A DNA stretch of 53,647 nt from Candidatus Sulfopaludibacter sp. SbA3 (GCA_945893365.1 CAMDED010000038.1:1-53647); one strand, 5' to 3'. Positions 16,242 through 25,892 are shown, counted from the first letter of the stretch. Numbers and translations: made by a program. The notes: a model not told the origin generated them from the letters alone.

Positions 16242-19200
16242 ATGAGCGTCGCCGACATCCTGAAAGCAATCAACGCTAACCTCGGCACGATTGCCACAGC
16301 CTTAACGGCGCTTGGCACGCTCGCGACCGCCGGTATCACGCTCCGTACCCACTTCACCCGCTCCCGGCTCCTCGTGCCAAATGCCTTCCCCCTCCCCGAG
16401 GTTCCCGGCGAACACGCCATCTTTGACAAGGAATTTCCCAACCTACAGACAATGATGGTTGGCCGCGAACGCGAGATCCACGATTTGGCCCGTGCCGTCA
16501 AAGATCGCCGGCTGACGTTCCTCTACGGGGAATCCGGCTCCGGCAAATCGACGCTCTTGAAGCTGGGCCTCGCCCGCGAGCTTGCGCAGTCCGGAACCTG
16601 GATTCCCATCTACGTCGACGTTTGGGGCCAGGACTGGGTGCGCGGGCCGCAAAAATCGCTCGCCGACGCCACGGACTTCGCGCTCCGGGCGCTGGAGCTT
16701 TCGATGGATAACCCCGTCATCACGGAGACGGTCTTCTCACGCCTCGCCGAGCTTCGCTCAAAGACCGGACGCCGTCCCATCCTTCTGTTTGATCAACTCG
16801 ACGACTACCAGAATGCCAACCGCGAGCGCTTCCGCAACACCGGGACCGGCCTGTTCCTGGGCCCGGACGAGGTCGGCGACGCCAACCCCTTTTGGCGCAA
16901 CGTACGCGATCTACTCGGCACCGAAGGCGACCCCATCCATGTGCTACTGGCAACCCGTGACGATGCGGAGTCCGGCCTGCACTGTTTCCGGTTTGAAGAG
17001 CCTGGAGTTTATCCGCTCGCGCGTCTCGAAGCTGCCGATGTCGAGCAACTCATTCACCGGCTCGCGCCCGAATCCGTCGTCAGTAAACCCGAAAACGGCT
17101 TCAGTGACCTTATGGCCCGCATCGTCGCCGACCTAGGCCGCGACCACGGCGGTAAGGTGCTCCCCATGCAGCTTCGCGTCGCGCTCGCCGGCGTCGGCCG
17201 CCTCTCCGGACCGTTGACTTTGTCCCGGCTCGAACGGCTTGGCGGCGTCGCCGGACTCGGTGCGCAGTATGTCGAAAGCGCAATCCAAGACGCTCCCGGC
17301 GCATGGCCCGTTCTGAATGCCATGGCGCAGCGAACGGCCGAAGGGCGCGGCAAAGCGGCGCTTCTTACCAGACAGCAAGTGCTGGCTCTTGTTCCGTCCG
17401 GACAGGACGCGTCCCGCTTGTTGCAAAAACTCATCGACGCGCGCATCCTTCGCCGCCGCCTCGCAGGCTCGGAAGATGAAACTTGGCAGCTTTATCACGA
17501 CTACGTCGCCGACGCGATCGTCGCCCTTGATCGCCGCAAGCGCAAATGGGCCCTGCGCTTAAGCGAGGCGCACGAGCGTTTCCGCCTCGCCGACGGCCTG
17601 CTCCAGAGATGGAGCCTCCTTTTGGGCCCATTCACGCTAATCCGGCTCTTCTGGCAGCGCCTCCGTGATGGCGCCTTCCGCTTTGGCGAGCATCTGGGCT
17701 ATGTCCGCCTCAGCCTGCCACGCATGGTCCTGAATATGTGGACAGTTGCTGCGGTTGCAGCGTATGGCGGCTGGGTGTATTGGTCGGAACAGTCGGAGGC
17801 AAAAGAAATTGCGTCCGCATTCCTGCAGGGAGGGAACAGTAAGGAGGAGTTTCGCGCCTTGTGGCGTCTATCGTCGACACCCTCCGACCGCACTCGAAGA
17901 ATGGTCTTTCAAGAACTGCTTTCTACCCCAGTCGGCGCGGAACGCTTTGACAACAATCGCGATTCAGCCATAGCAGCGCTCGGCCTCAGAATCAGCTCTC
18001 TCGATGGTCTTCGTGGGTTGGCTGTTGAAGGGCCATGCGCCGAATTTCGCATCATGTCTAGTTGTGTCGCTCTATCGCTCATTGCAGGAGACGGAGCTCG
18101 GCTTGCCGACCGGATTCTGGACCGGATGAAGGTCACGACCGGTATCGTTGATCGATTCCGGATGAGGGAGGCGTTGGCGGCGCTGGCAAAGGAAATACAC
18201 GGGGAGCAAGCGGCGCGCTTGGCCGACCGGGTTCTGGAGCAGATGAAAGTTACGACCTATGCCTTTGAGTCGTCCAGCCCGGGGAAGGCGTTGGCGGCGC
18301 TGGCGAAAGAAACACACGGGAAGCAAGCAGCGCGCTTAGCCGACCGGATTCTAGAGCGGATGAAAGGCACGACCAATGCCTTTGAGCTGTCTAGTCTGGG
18401 ACAGGCGTTGGCGGCGCTGGCGAAAGAAACACACGGGGAGCAAGCAGCGCGCGGAACCGACTGGATTCTGGAGCGAATGAAAGGCCGGACCGATGCCTAT
18501 GAGTTGTCCCGCCTGGGAGAGGCGTTGGCGGCGCTGGCGAAAGAAACGCACGGGGAGCAAGCAGCGCGCGGAACCGACTGGATTCTGGAGCGGATGAAAG
18601 GCACGACCCAAGTCGATGAGCTGTCCAGTTTGGGAGGGGCGTTGGCGGCGCTGGCGAAAGAAACACACGGGGAGCAAGCGGCGAGCTTGGCCGACCGGAT
18701 TCTGGGTCGGATGGAAGTCGCGGCTGTTACCTTGAAGTCGTCCAGTCTGGACGAGGCGTTAGCCACGTTGTTATTACTAACAAACTGGGAGCAAGCACCG
18801 CGCAGAGCCGACTTGATTCCGGAGCGGCTGAAAGGCACGACCCCTGCCTTGGAGTTGTCCAGCCTCGGAACGGCGTTGGCGGCGCTGGCGAAAGAAGTAC
18901 ACGGGGTGCACGAAGCGCCCGGAGCCGACATGATTCTTGAGGGGATGTGGGGAACGATTAACCCTGACGACGCGTCCACCCTGGGAGCGGCGTTGGCGGT
19001 GCTGGCGAAAGAAACACACGGGGAGCAAGCAGCGCGCTTAGCCGACCTGATTCTGGTGCGGATGAGAGGCACGACCGATGTCGGTGACCAGTCCAGCCTG
19101 GGAGCGCCGTTGGCGGCGTTGGCAGGGAGTGTAGAAAAGCAAAAACGACTACACATACTTACCAAGCTAATCGCAATTCCTGTTACCGTTGACTGCGGCG

Positions 19201-19529
19201 CGGCGGTCTCTCAGGCAACCCGCCAGGAACTCCCGCTTCTCGTCGATATGCTCAAGTGGCCCATCTGTGGCTCTTCCCGCAACGGCGTCATGCTCCACAT
19301 CGCCGAACTCCAGGGGCAGGACCCCAAAATCTTCGGCGTCTTTGAAGAAGTTAAGGACCGCCCTTCCTTTCGCACCGACATTCGCAAGTTCATCCACTGG
19401 CTGAAGACCCAAAAGGGTCCCAACGGCAAACCCTTCGATGTCGAGGGCCCGCCCATTCACAACCCTTACCTAACCCCTCGCAGATCGGACCCGAAGGCAC
19501 CACCCGCTCCCACTGCGACGAATCGCTAA
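16242..19529 (+). CDS. STAND-type NTPase with transmembrane segment and 39-residue tandem repeats
   Basis: A 1095-residue protein. A hydrophobic N-terminal segment (about 12-32) precedes an NTPase module that starts with MMVGREREIHDLARAV. It has Walker A GESGSGKS (96-103) and Walker B RRPILLFDQLDD (about 178-188), with a winged-helix-like region near 370-430. A single membrane helix (MWTVAAVAAYGGWVYW) lies near 499-514. Residues about 616-965 are nine tandem repeats of 39 residues (consensus GEQAARLADRILERMKGTT plus a second helix ending ALAALAKETH), followed by a unique 130-residue C-terminus. STAND proteins are signalling switches, often in defence or regulated cell death (family knowledge). 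No effector domain was recognised and there are no obvious operon partners. Confidence 0.78.
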   Translation: MSVADILKAINANLGTIATALTALGTLATAGITLRTHFTRSRLLVPNAFPLPEVPGEHAIFDKEFPNLQTMMVGREREIHDLARAVKDRRLTFLYGESGSGKSTLLKLGLARELAQSGTWIPIYVDVWGQDWVRGPQKSLADATDFALRALELSMDNPVITETVFSRLAELRSKTGRRPILLFDQLDDYQNANRERFRNTGTGLFLGPDEVGDANPFWRNVRDLLGTEGDPIHVLLATRDDAESGLHCFRFEEPGVYPLARLEAADVEQLIHRLAPESVVSKPENGFSDLMARIVADLGRDHGGKVLPMQLRVALAGVGRLSGPLTLSRLERLGGVAGLGAQYVESAIQDAPGAWPVLNAMAQRTAEGRGKAALLTRQQVLALVPSGQDASRLLQKLIDARILRRRLAGSEDETWQLYHDYVADAIVALDRRKRKWALRLSEAHERFRLADGLLQRWSLLLGPFTLIRLFWQRLRDGAFRFGEHLGYVRLSLPRMVLNMWTVAAVAAYGGWVYWSEQSEAKEIASAFLQGGNSKEEFRALWRLSSTPSDRTRRMVFQELLSTPVGAERFDNNRDSAIAALGLRISSLDGLRGLAVEGPCAEFRIMSSCVALSLIAGDGARLADRILDRMKVTTGIVDRFRMREALAALAKEIHGEQAARLADRVLEQMKVTTYAFESSSPGKALAALAKETHGKQAARLADRILERMKGTTNAFELSSLGQALAALAKETHGEQAARGTDWILERMKGRTDAYELSRLGEALAALAKETHGEQAARGTDWILERMKGTTQVDELSSLGGALAALAKETHGEQAASLADRILGRMEVAAVTLKSSSLDEALATLLLLTNWEQAPRRADLIPERLKGTTPALELSSLGTALAALAKEVHGVHEAPGADMILEGMWGTINPDDASTLGAALAVLAKETHGEQAARLADLILVRMRGTTDVGDQSSLGAPLAALAGSVEKQKRLHILTKLIAIPVTVDCGAAVSQATRQELPLLVDMLKWPICGSSRNGVMLHIAELQGQDPKIFGVFEEVKDRPSFRTDIRKFIHWLKTQKGPNGKPFDVEGPPIHNPYLTPRRSDPKAPPAPTATNR
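18084..19136 (+). repeat. Nine tandem 117-bp repeats within the STAND gene
   Basis: Units of 39 codons; the second starts at 18201 and the others follow every 117 bases to about 19136. Units 2-5 and 9 are nearly identical at the DNA level (CTGGCGAAAGAAACACACGG recurs). Units 1, 6, 7 and 8 have diverged. This suggests recent unit duplication, so copy number may vary between strains. Confidence 0.85.
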
Positions 19530-19659
19530 CCTCCAGCGTCTCCTGGCCGACGAACCGCCTGAAGCGTTCCCGTCCTCGGAGCCGAGCTTCGAATGGGACT
19601 CAGCGATGGTAGCCGTCCGCAACCAGTGCATGCGCCTGCGAGAAGGACGCCGGGGCGGT

Positions 19660-22314
19660 TCAGTATTGGAACCGTAAGCCCAGAAAGGCGCTCACTCCCG
19701 GAGCGTCGACACCCGAGCCGTGCACGCGGTAGTTCCGGTCGAGGATATTGAACACGCCGCCGGTCACGCTCACGCGTTCCGTCAGAGAGTACCCTCCGTG
19801 CAGGTTCCATGACAGCCAGCCCGCCGTCTCCTGGTAAAAAGCGGCGCGTGTGGAATCGGCCAGACCGGGCAGCACTCTGTCCTGAACCTGGCGCAGCGTT
19901 TCACCGGTCGGGGTAAAGACGCCCTGACCGATGAAAGGCGACAGACGCGTGGACTGAAACACCGCCGCAATGTCGCTGCGCGAACGCGATGCGCCGATGC
20001 GCTCGTCGTCGATGTCTCCGCCGCTCAAACGGCTCTGCGGCCCGGCGAACAGCAGGTAGGTGCGCCACCAAGATCGCGTCCTGGTATGCTGCAAGGCCAC
20101 CGTGCCTTGGGGAGGAGGCAGGCGGCGGATGTAGCGATTGGGATTCAGATCGCGGCCCACGATGTAGGAGAAGCCGGCATCCGCGGCCCAGTGGGACGCG
20201 ACCTGCAATCTCCCGCTCGCCTCGGCTCCGTAGTAGCGCGCGCGGCCGTCGTTCACAAAGGCCTTGACGGCGCGGGGATCGTTGGAGGTTGCTACCGTGA
20301 CCACGCCTTGTGCTTGTTGCGCGGCCGTTGGCGGCAACGTCACGACCGGCAGGCCGGACAGACTGGCGGGCGCGCCATCGTGTGGAAACAGCAGAGTGCG
20401 GCGCACGATAGGGTCGGAGATCTCGGAGTCGAAGAATTGAACGCGCGCTTCGACCTTGCGCACCCGCAGCCGGAGACCGGCTTCATAACTGAGAAGCTGC
20501 TCGGCTCTCAATCGCTCGATGGGACGCCCCAGCGAGGTTGCTCCTTCCGAGGCGTTCGATGCAAGCAAGGCGCCCGCGGGTACGGCGTCCGCCGCGGGGA
20601 TCTCGTAGCCGAGGTCGTTCAATCCGATGGCGCCGAGGTCATTTGCGTTGGGCGCGCGGAAGCCCCGGCCAACCAGTCCGACGACGCTTAGCGCCGGGTG
20701 AAGCTGCCATGCCAAAGCGGTGTTGAAAGTCCAGTCGCCGAAATCCTGCGCGGAGGCCCTGCTGCCGAACGCATCGCTCCGATTGGAATACCCGGCCCGC
20801 GTCCAGCGGCCGCCAAGCGTTGCCCGCAGCCGCCGGCTGATCTCGAGCCGGTCCTGCACGAAGGCGCCGCCGTTGCGATACCGCGACCCGTCTGGGTAAA
20901 GGGCGCGGGCGCCCTGCCGCGTCCCGGTTACCGGGTTGATCACGGTGCGCGTCGACGAGATGCGCTCGTCATGCCATTCGCCGCCGAAAACGATGGCGTG
21001 GCGGCGGCCCAGGCGCGCGGTGGCCTGCCCGCTGTAACCGAAAGCGTTCACCACGCTGTCGTCGGCCGTGATGGGGTCCGTGAACCGCAGATTCTGGCGG
21101 CGGGAACCGTCTCCCTGCGAGTTCACGGAGAAGGTGCCTGCCACGGTGTCAAGCCATCCCAACCCTACCTTTTCATACCGCGCGTAGCCGAACTTCAGCT
21201 CCTGCGGGTCGAGCGCCGATTGCAGCCGGCCGAGACCGCCCCAGAGGTCCTTATAGTTCCTCGATCCATATTGGCTCGATTGCTGATACCACAGGGTGAG
21301 CGTCTGGCCTGCGCCGAGCCGCGCTGCAAGTTTGGTGTTGGCCCCCCATTGAGTGAAGGCGGTGTCCTGTTGGCGGTTTCCGGTCAGGTTCGCCGCCTGC
21401 GCCCCACTCAGTCCGAAAAAGCGGCGGAGAACGTGCCGGGAATCCTCGCCTTCACCGGCCCTCAGATCGTTGTGCCGCACCCCGCTCGCCCCCGCGATGA
21501 AGGCGACGCGGGCCGTACCGGCGGAGATGCGCGCGTCCGTGCCGGCGGAGGCGTCGGCGGTGGCGCCGAACACGTTCCAGGCGCCGTGAAACGCAGTCGT
21601 TGAAGGCTCAAAACGGACTTCCGGCGTGATCACCTGGATGGTCCCGCCGAGCGAATCGCTCCCGTACCGCGAACTCGAAGGCCCGAGCGCCGTCTCGATG
21701 CGCTGCACCTGGCTTGCCTCGATAAAGGCAAGGTATTGATTCGGGCCGGATCGGAACGTGGAGTTGTTGAACCGGACTCCGTCGATGAGATTCAGTACCT
21801 GGTAGCCGGTCAGGCCGCGAAGGAACGGCGACACTTGAGCTGTTGAGGTCTGCTGAAGCAGAATCCCCAGACTGCCTTCGAGAGCGTGGCCGACGGTGGG
21901 CAGCGGCCCGGCCCGAATTTCGCCGATATCCCGAACATCCACTATGGCCGCGGCCGCACCGGGCTCTTCCACAAATCCACGAGAGGCCGTAACGGTGATT
22001 TCGCTTTGCAGCGGCAATAGCCGCAACCGCAGAAGCAGGGGTACGGCGGAGTCGCTCTCCAGGGGCTGCTGCACGCGGCTGAGGCCACCGCTATCGGCGC
22101 TGACGCTGAAGGCCCCGCGCGCGGGCAGTGGAATCGAGAACTTACCATCGGAATCGGTGCGGGTTTCCGCCACGGTCAGACCGGTAGCGGAAAGGATGCG
22201 GACCTGCGCGTCGGTCACCGGCTGGTTGGCGGGGTCGACGACGGTTCCGCGGACAACCTCGCCGGCCCACGTGGAAAAGGCAAGCAGGGGGACACAGAGG
22301 ATCGGACGAAACAT
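19660..22314 (-). CDS. TonB-dependent receptor with carboxypeptidase-regulatory domain
   Basis: An 884-residue outer-membrane receptor. It has a signal peptide (MFRPILCVPLLAFSTWAGE), then a carboxypeptidase-regulatory-like domain (VVRGTVVDPANQPVTDAQVR). The plug domain includes SPFLRGLTGYQVLNLIDGVR and YGSDSLGGTIQVITP. The beta-barrel ends FLGLRFQY, with a terminal aromatic residue. Unlike the Oar-like receptor at 12099 it has a classical TonB-receptor plug, so siderophore, metal-chelate or vitamin uptake is plausible; the ligand cannot be told. The ATG at 22314 is chosen because TATATT lies seven bases upstream; an in-frame ATG at 22344 is an alternative. It is divergent from the DUF4864 gene. 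Confidence 0.85.
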   Translation of the reverse strand: MFRPILCVPLLAFSTWAGEVVRGTVVDPANQPVTDAQVRILSATGLTVAETRTDSDGKFSIPLPARGAFSVSADSGGLSRVQQPLESDSAVPLLLRLRLLPLQSEITVTASRGFVEEPGAAAAIVDVRDIGEIRAGPLPTVGHALEGSLGILLQQTSTAQVSPFLRGLTGYQVLNLIDGVRFNNSTFRSGPNQYLAFIEASQVQRIETALGPSSSRYGSDSLGGTIQVITPEVRFEPSTTAFHGAWNVFGATADASAGTDARISAGTARVAFIAGASGVRHNDLRAGEGEDSRHVLRRFFGLSGAQAANLTGNRQQDTAFTQWGANTKLAARLGAGQTLTLWYQQSSQYGSRNYKDLWGGLGRLQSALDPQELKFGYARYEKVGLGWLDTVAGTFSVNSQGDGSRRQNLRFTDPITADDSVVNAFGYSGQATARLGRRHAIVFGGEWHDERISSTRTVINPVTGTRQGARALYPDGSRYRNGGAFVQDRLEISRRLRATLGGRWTRAGYSNRSDAFGSRASAQDFGDWTFNTALAWQLHPALSVVGLVGRGFRAPNANDLGAIGLNDLGYEIPAADAVPAGALLASNASEGATSLGRPIERLRAEQLLSYEAGLRLRVRKVEARVQFFDSEISDPIVRRTLLFPHDGAPASLSGLPVVTLPPTAAQQAQGVVTVATSNDPRAVKAFVNDGRARYYGAEASGRLQVASHWAADAGFSYIVGRDLNPNRYIRRLPPPQGTVALQHTRTRSWWRTYLLFAGPQSRLSGGDIDDERIGASRSRSDIAAVFQSTRLSPFIGQGVFTPTGETLRQVQDRVLPGLADSTRAAFYQETAGWLSWNLHGGYSLTERVSVTGGVFNILDRNYRVHGSGVDAPGVSAFLGLRFQY

Positions 22315-22321
22315 TGCACAC

Positions 22322-22327
22322 AATATA
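22322..22327 (-). promoter_or_regulatory. -10 hexamer TATATT, leaderless arrangement
   Basis: On the minus strand TATATT is followed by seven bases and then the ATG at 22314. No Shine-Dalgarno sequence is present, so transcription probably starts at or near the A of the ATG. Confidence 0.45.
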
Positions 22328-22482
22328 ACATTCGAAGGTTTCATTTCCGCTAACGGCTTGGAGAGAAACAACCGTTGCGATTGGCAGCCGGTGGAGCAGG
22401 CGATCGTCTTTCGACCCTGCCTTCTACAAATCGCCCGGTGAGCATTCTCAGCGGCGATGCGTTGAGCCCCGCCTCGTCCTGG

Positions 22483-22488
22483 TATATT
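22483..22488 (+). promoter_or_regulatory. -10 hexamer TATATT, leaderless arrangement
   Basis: TATATT is followed by seven bases and the ATG at 22496: the same hexamer and spacing as for the divergent receptor gene. Confidence 0.45.
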
Positions 22489-22495
22489 TATTGCG

Positions 22496-23029
22496 ATGAA
22501 CGATGCTTCGTGCCGCGCGCGTCTGATTTGGGCGATGCTTGTGGCGCTGTTTGGAGCAGCGCCGCTCATGGGCCAGGAGCCGGGTCCGGGCCTCACGCCG
22601 GCAGACGTGGTGCGAACGCAGATCACGGCGCTCAAGAACAACGACAAGCCGTCGAAGGACGCGGGCATCGCGACCGCGTTTCGCTTCGCCTCACCCGGGA
22701 ATCGCGCCGCGACCGGGCCGCTCGACCGTTTCATCCTTATGGTAAAGGGCCCGCTCTACCGTCCGCTGATCGATTGCCGGACCGAGGAGTATGGCGAAAT
22801 GGTGGTGAAGGGCGATCTGGCGCGGCAGATCGTGCGCGTCACGCAAGTGGGCGGCAAGACGGCCGTGTACTTGTTCACGCTCTCGAAGCAGAAGGAAGCG
22901 CCGTACAAGGACTGCTGGATGACGGATGGCGTGATGCGGCTCGAAGACCAGGCGGGGCCGTCGAAGATCGCGGGCAATTTCGGCGGAGGAGGGGCGGCCT
23001 CAAGCCGTTGCTCGATTCCGCCCGCCTGA
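22496..23029 (+). CDS. DUF4864-like exported protein
   Basis: A 177-residue protein with an N-terminal signal segment (RLIWAMLVALFGAAPLMGQE). A domain resembling DUF4864 follows: ADVVRTQITALKNNDKPSKD, AGIATAFRFASPGNRAATGP, YRPLIDCRT and KDCWMTDGVMRLED. Known members are small secreted or periplasmic proteins of unknown function. The last 20 residues (GGGGAASSRCSIPPA) do not fit the family and may mark a frame change near the 3' end. It is followed by the PQQ-propeller gene after 89 bases on the same strand. Confidence 0.7.
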   Translation: MNDASCRARLIWAMLVALFGAAPLMGQEPGPGLTPADVVRTQITALKNNDKPSKDAGIATAFRFASPGNRAATGPLDRFILMVKGPLYRPLIDCRTEEYGEMVVKGDLARQIVRVTQVGGKTAVYLFTLSKQKEAPYKDCWMTDGVMRLEDQAGPSKIAGNFGGGGAASSRCSIPPA

Positions 23030-23118
23030 CGCGTGATCCTGCGCTTGGTTGCCCCACGAAGGCTGGCGGCGAATTGGACGGCCGCGGTTGGACTAAATTG
23101 GAGAGGACGCGGAAACAG

Positions 23119-24462
23119 ATGCTGAGCAAAACGTTGAGAAAGACATGGGCCCTCGTAGCCCTGGGCTTATTCGCACTGGCCTCCGCGGCGCTCGCAGCCG
23201 AGGCATGGCCTCAGTTTCGCGGAGCCGATTCGACGGGCGTATCCGAGGACATAGGGCTGCCCGAGAAGTGGAGTTCGACCGATAACGTCGCCTGGAAAGT
23301 GGGCATTCCCGGCAACGGATGGTCTTCACCCGTCGTTTGGGGCGACCGCATCTTTCTCACCACAGTCATCAGTAAAGAGGATAAAGAGCCGCCCAAGAAG
23401 GGCCTGTACTTCGGCGGCAATCGCAACGCGCCCGCGGACGAGCACCGCTGGCTCGTCTACTGTATCGACTTCCAGACGGGCAAGACGCTTTGGGAGCGCG
23501 AAGTGCATCGGGGCGTCCCCGCTTTCTCGCGCCACTTGAAAAATACGTTCGCGTCGGAAACGCCCGTCACCGACGGCGAGCGCGTGTATTTCTATTTCGG
23601 CAACGTCGGGATGTTCGTCTTCGACATGAACGGCAAGCCCGCGTGGTCGCAGAAGTGGGGCCCGTTCAATACGCGCTTCGGCTGGGGGACGGCGGCGTCG
23701 CCCGTGCTCGACGAAGGCCGCGTCTACGTGGTGAACGATAACGACGACGACTCGTTTCTGGCGGCTCTCGACAAGAAGACCGGCAAGCAGATCTGGCGTG
23801 TGGAACGCGACGAGAAAAGCAATTGGGCCACGCCCTACATATGGAAGAGCGGGCGGCGGACGGAGATTATCACGCCGGGCACGAAGCGGATCAGGTCCTA
23901 CGATTTGGATGGCAAGGCGCTGTGGGAGTTGGGCGGCATGTCGTCGATTACGATTCCCACGCCGTTCTCGAAGTTCGGCCTGCTTTATGTGACGTCCGGC
24001 TACGTGGGCGACCAGGTGCGGCCGGTGTTCGCGATCAAGCCGGGGGCGTCTGGCGACATTTCGCTCAAAGAAGGGGAGACTTCGAACGCGAGCGTGGCGT
24101 GGTTCCTGCCGCAGGCGGGACCATACAATCCGTCGCCGATCGTGGTGGGGGATTATTACTACACGCTGTTCGACCGCGGATTCCTCACGTGTCACGACGC
24201 GAAGACGGGGAAGGAAATCTATGGAAAGGTGCGGATCGATCCGGCGGCCGCGGCCTTCACGTCGTCGCCGTGGGCTTACAACGGAAAGATCTTTGCGCTC
24301 AGCGAGGACGGCGACACTTTTGTGATTCAGCCCGGACCGGAGTACAAGCTGCTGGCGAAGAACACGCTGGACGAAATGTGCATGGCGACGCCGGCGATCG
24401 CGCGGGGGAGCCTGATCATAAGGACGGCGTCGAAGCTCTACCGGATCGGCGGCGCTCGATGA
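23119..24462 (+). CDS. Exported PQQ-type beta-propeller protein
   Basis: A 447-residue protein with a clear signal peptide (TWALVALGLFALASAALAAE) and repeated PQQ/WD-like propeller blades: AWPQFRGADSTGVSED, LVYCIDFQTGKTLWERE, FLAALDKKTGKQIWRVE and FLTCHDAKTGKEIYGK. This is the outer-membrane-assembly/pyrrolo-quinoline-like PQQ_2 fold, widespread in acidobacteria and planctomycetes, where the proteins are mostly uncharacterised. It lacks the cytochrome domain and calcium/disulphide features expected of a PQQ alcohol dehydrogenase, so an enzymatic role is not supported. The ATG at 23119 begins the signal peptide; the frame is open far upstream but overlaps the DUF4864 gene there. Confidence 0.82.
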   Translation: MLSKTLRKTWALVALGLFALASAALAAEAWPQFRGADSTGVSEDIGLPEKWSSTDNVAWKVGIPGNGWSSPVVWGDRIFLTTVISKEDKEPPKKGLYFGGNRNAPADEHRWLVYCIDFQTGKTLWEREVHRGVPAFSRHLKNTFASETPVTDGERVYFYFGNVGMFVFDMNGKPAWSQKWGPFNTRFGWGTAASPVLDEGRVYVVNDNDDDSFLAALDKKTGKQIWRVERDEKSNWATPYIWKSGRRTEIITPGTKRIRSYDLDGKALWELGGMSSITIPTPFSKFGLLYVTSGYVGDQVRPVFAIKPGASGDISLKEGETSNASVAWFLPQAGPYNPSPIVVGDYYYTLFDRGFLTCHDAKTGKEIYGKVRIDPAAAAFTSSPWAYNGKIFALSEDGDTFVIQPGPEYKLLAKNTLDEMCMATPAIARGSLIIRTASKLYRIGGAR

Positions 24463-24551
24463 TTTCGCTCATTGTCAAGCTACTCTGAGCCGCCCAGTAA
24501 GACTACCGATGTGGTATTCTCTGCCCTAAGGGCTAAGGGGAGCAATTCTAC

Positions 24552-25445
24552 ATGGAACGTAAGACCGCGAGCGACTATCCGCAAGAGCTGCTGAACCTGT
24601 TCGACCGTTACGTTCACGGCGATATCGACCGCCGCGCGTTTCTCGATGGTGCGAAAGAATACGCTGCGTGCGGCGTCACCGCAATGGCGATTTGGGAGAG
24701 CCTCCGCCCGAATTACGCCTGGGCCGAACAGGTCGCGAAAGACGACAGCCGCATCAGGACGGAACGCGCGACCGTGCCCTCGCCGCAGGGAAATGGAAGC
24801 GTCTCCGGGTATCTGGTGCGGCCGGCGGCGGCTTCCGGAAAGCTCCCCGGAATTCTGGTGATTCACGAGAACCGCGGCCTCAACCCGTATATCGAGGACG
24901 TCGCGAGGCGCTTGGGCACGTCGAATTTCATCGCCTTCGCCCCGGATGGTCTTACGAGCGTGGGCGGCTACCCGGGCAACGATGAAAAAGGCGGCCAGCT
25001 ATTTGGAACCGTGGACCGGCCGAAGATGATGGAAGACTTCGTGGCGTCGGCGCGCTGGCTCAAAGCGCGTTCGGATTGCACCGGCAAGATCGGCGTGGTG
25101 GGCTTCTGCTTCGGCGGCGGCATTTCCAATTCGCTCGCCGTGCGGCTGGGCTCGGACCTCGCCGCGGCCGTCCCCTTCTATGGCGGACAGGCTCCGGCCG
25201 CGGACGTTCCGCGGATCAAGGCGCCGCTTCTGCTGCACTATGCGTCGCTCGACACGCGCATCAACAACGGATGGCCGGCCTACGAGGAAGCGCTCAAGGC
25301 GAACAAGGCGGCCTACACCGCGCACATGTACGAGGGCGCGAATCACGGCTTCCACAACGATACGACGCCCCGTTACGACGAGGCCGCCGCGAAGCTCGCC
25401 TGGCAGCGCACGCTCGATTTCTTCAATAAATACGTCCGGGGCTGA
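24552..25445 (+). CDS. Dienelactone hydrolase-family alpha/beta hydrolase
   Basis: A 297-residue hydrolase. The catalytic triad is readable: nucleophile Cys186 in GVVGFCFGGG, Asp234 in YASLDTRIN and His265 in ANHGFHND, as in dienelactone hydrolases of chlorocatechol degradation and relatives. An N-terminal extension of about 75 residues with helical character precedes the hydrolase core. There is no signal peptide, although AKEYAACGVTAMA is mildly hydrophobic. A good ribosome site, AAGGGGAG, lies nine bases before the ATG. The substrate is unknown; ester or lactone hydrolysis is the general activity. The VOC gene follows after 60 bases. Confidence 0.88.
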   Translation: MERKTASDYPQELLNLFDRYVHGDIDRRAFLDGAKEYAACGVTAMAIWESLRPNYAWAEQVAKDDSRIRTERATVPSPQGNGSVSGYLVRPAAASGKLPGILVIHENRGLNPYIEDVARRLGTSNFIAFAPDGLTSVGGYPGNDEKGGQLFGTVDRPKMMEDFVASARWLKARSDCTGKIGVVGFCFGGGISNSLAVRLGSDLAAAVPFYGGQAPAADVPRIKAPLLLHYASLDTRINNGWPAYEEALKANKAAYTAHMYEGANHGFHNDTTPRYDEAAAKLAWQRTLDFFNKYVRG

Positions 25446-25491
25446 TTTTACCGGTGAAGCCTCCGCCGCGCGCGCGGACCTCCACTCCTGC

Positions 25492-25497
25492 TACAAT
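25492..25497 (+). promoter_or_regulatory. -10 hexamer TACAAT, leaderless arrangement
   Basis: TACAAT lies eight bases before the ATG at 25506, with no Shine-Dalgarno sequence between. Confidence 0.4.
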
Positions 25498-25505
25498 TCT
25501 TCCTT

Positions 25506-25880
25506 ATGTTCAACGGTCTCGAACACACCGCAATCGCCTCGCCCGATCCGGCGAAACTGGCCCAGTGGTATGTGGATCATCTGGAATTCCACATCAACTT
25601 CACCTACGCCGGCAACTACTTCGTCAAAGCGAAGGATGGCTCCATGCTGGAGATCATCCCCTCCGCCGGCGACCGGCCGAGCAACCAGATGAAGGACCCC
25701 GGCATCCGCCATCTCGCCATCAAGTGCGACGATTTCGACGCCGCGTATACGCTCCTTAAGGGGCAACGCGTCGTCTTCCTCACGGAACCCTACGAAACAC
25801 AGGGCAATCGTCTGGTCTTTTTCGCCGACGGCGACGGCAACATCGTGCACCTCATTCACCGGGAGAAGCCGCTCCCCTAG
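25506..25880 (+). CDS. VOC-superfamily (glyoxalase-like) protein
   Basis: A 124-residue single VOC module with two beta-alpha-beta-beta-beta units. GLEHTAIASPDPAKLAQWYV opens the first and IRHLAIKCDDFDAAYTLL the second. Metal-ligand candidates are His8, Glu in SMLEIIP, His in IRHLAIK, and a position in the FFADGDGNIVHLI strand. VOC proteins include glyoxalases, dioxygenases and antibiotic-resistance proteins; the activity here is not predictable. It is followed after 12 bases by the MFS transporter, so the pair may be one unit. Confidence 0.8.
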   Translation: MFNGLEHTAIASPDPAKLAQWYVDHLEFHINFTYAGNYFVKAKDGSMLEIIPSAGDRPSNQMKDPGIRHLAIKCDDFDAAYTLLKGQRVVFLTEPYETQGNRLVFFADGDGNIVHLIHREKPLP

Positions 25881-25892
25881 AGGCGCGCTCCC

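Noticed and set aside
18084-19136. Regular repeats that could suggest a CRISPR array
   Set aside because: The repeats are contiguous 117-base coding units with no unique spacers and encode helical protein repeats.
19530-19659. A short plus-strand frame continuing after the STAND gene
   Set aside because: About 45 codons without a start codon or ribosome site; it may be a gene remnant but cannot be supported.
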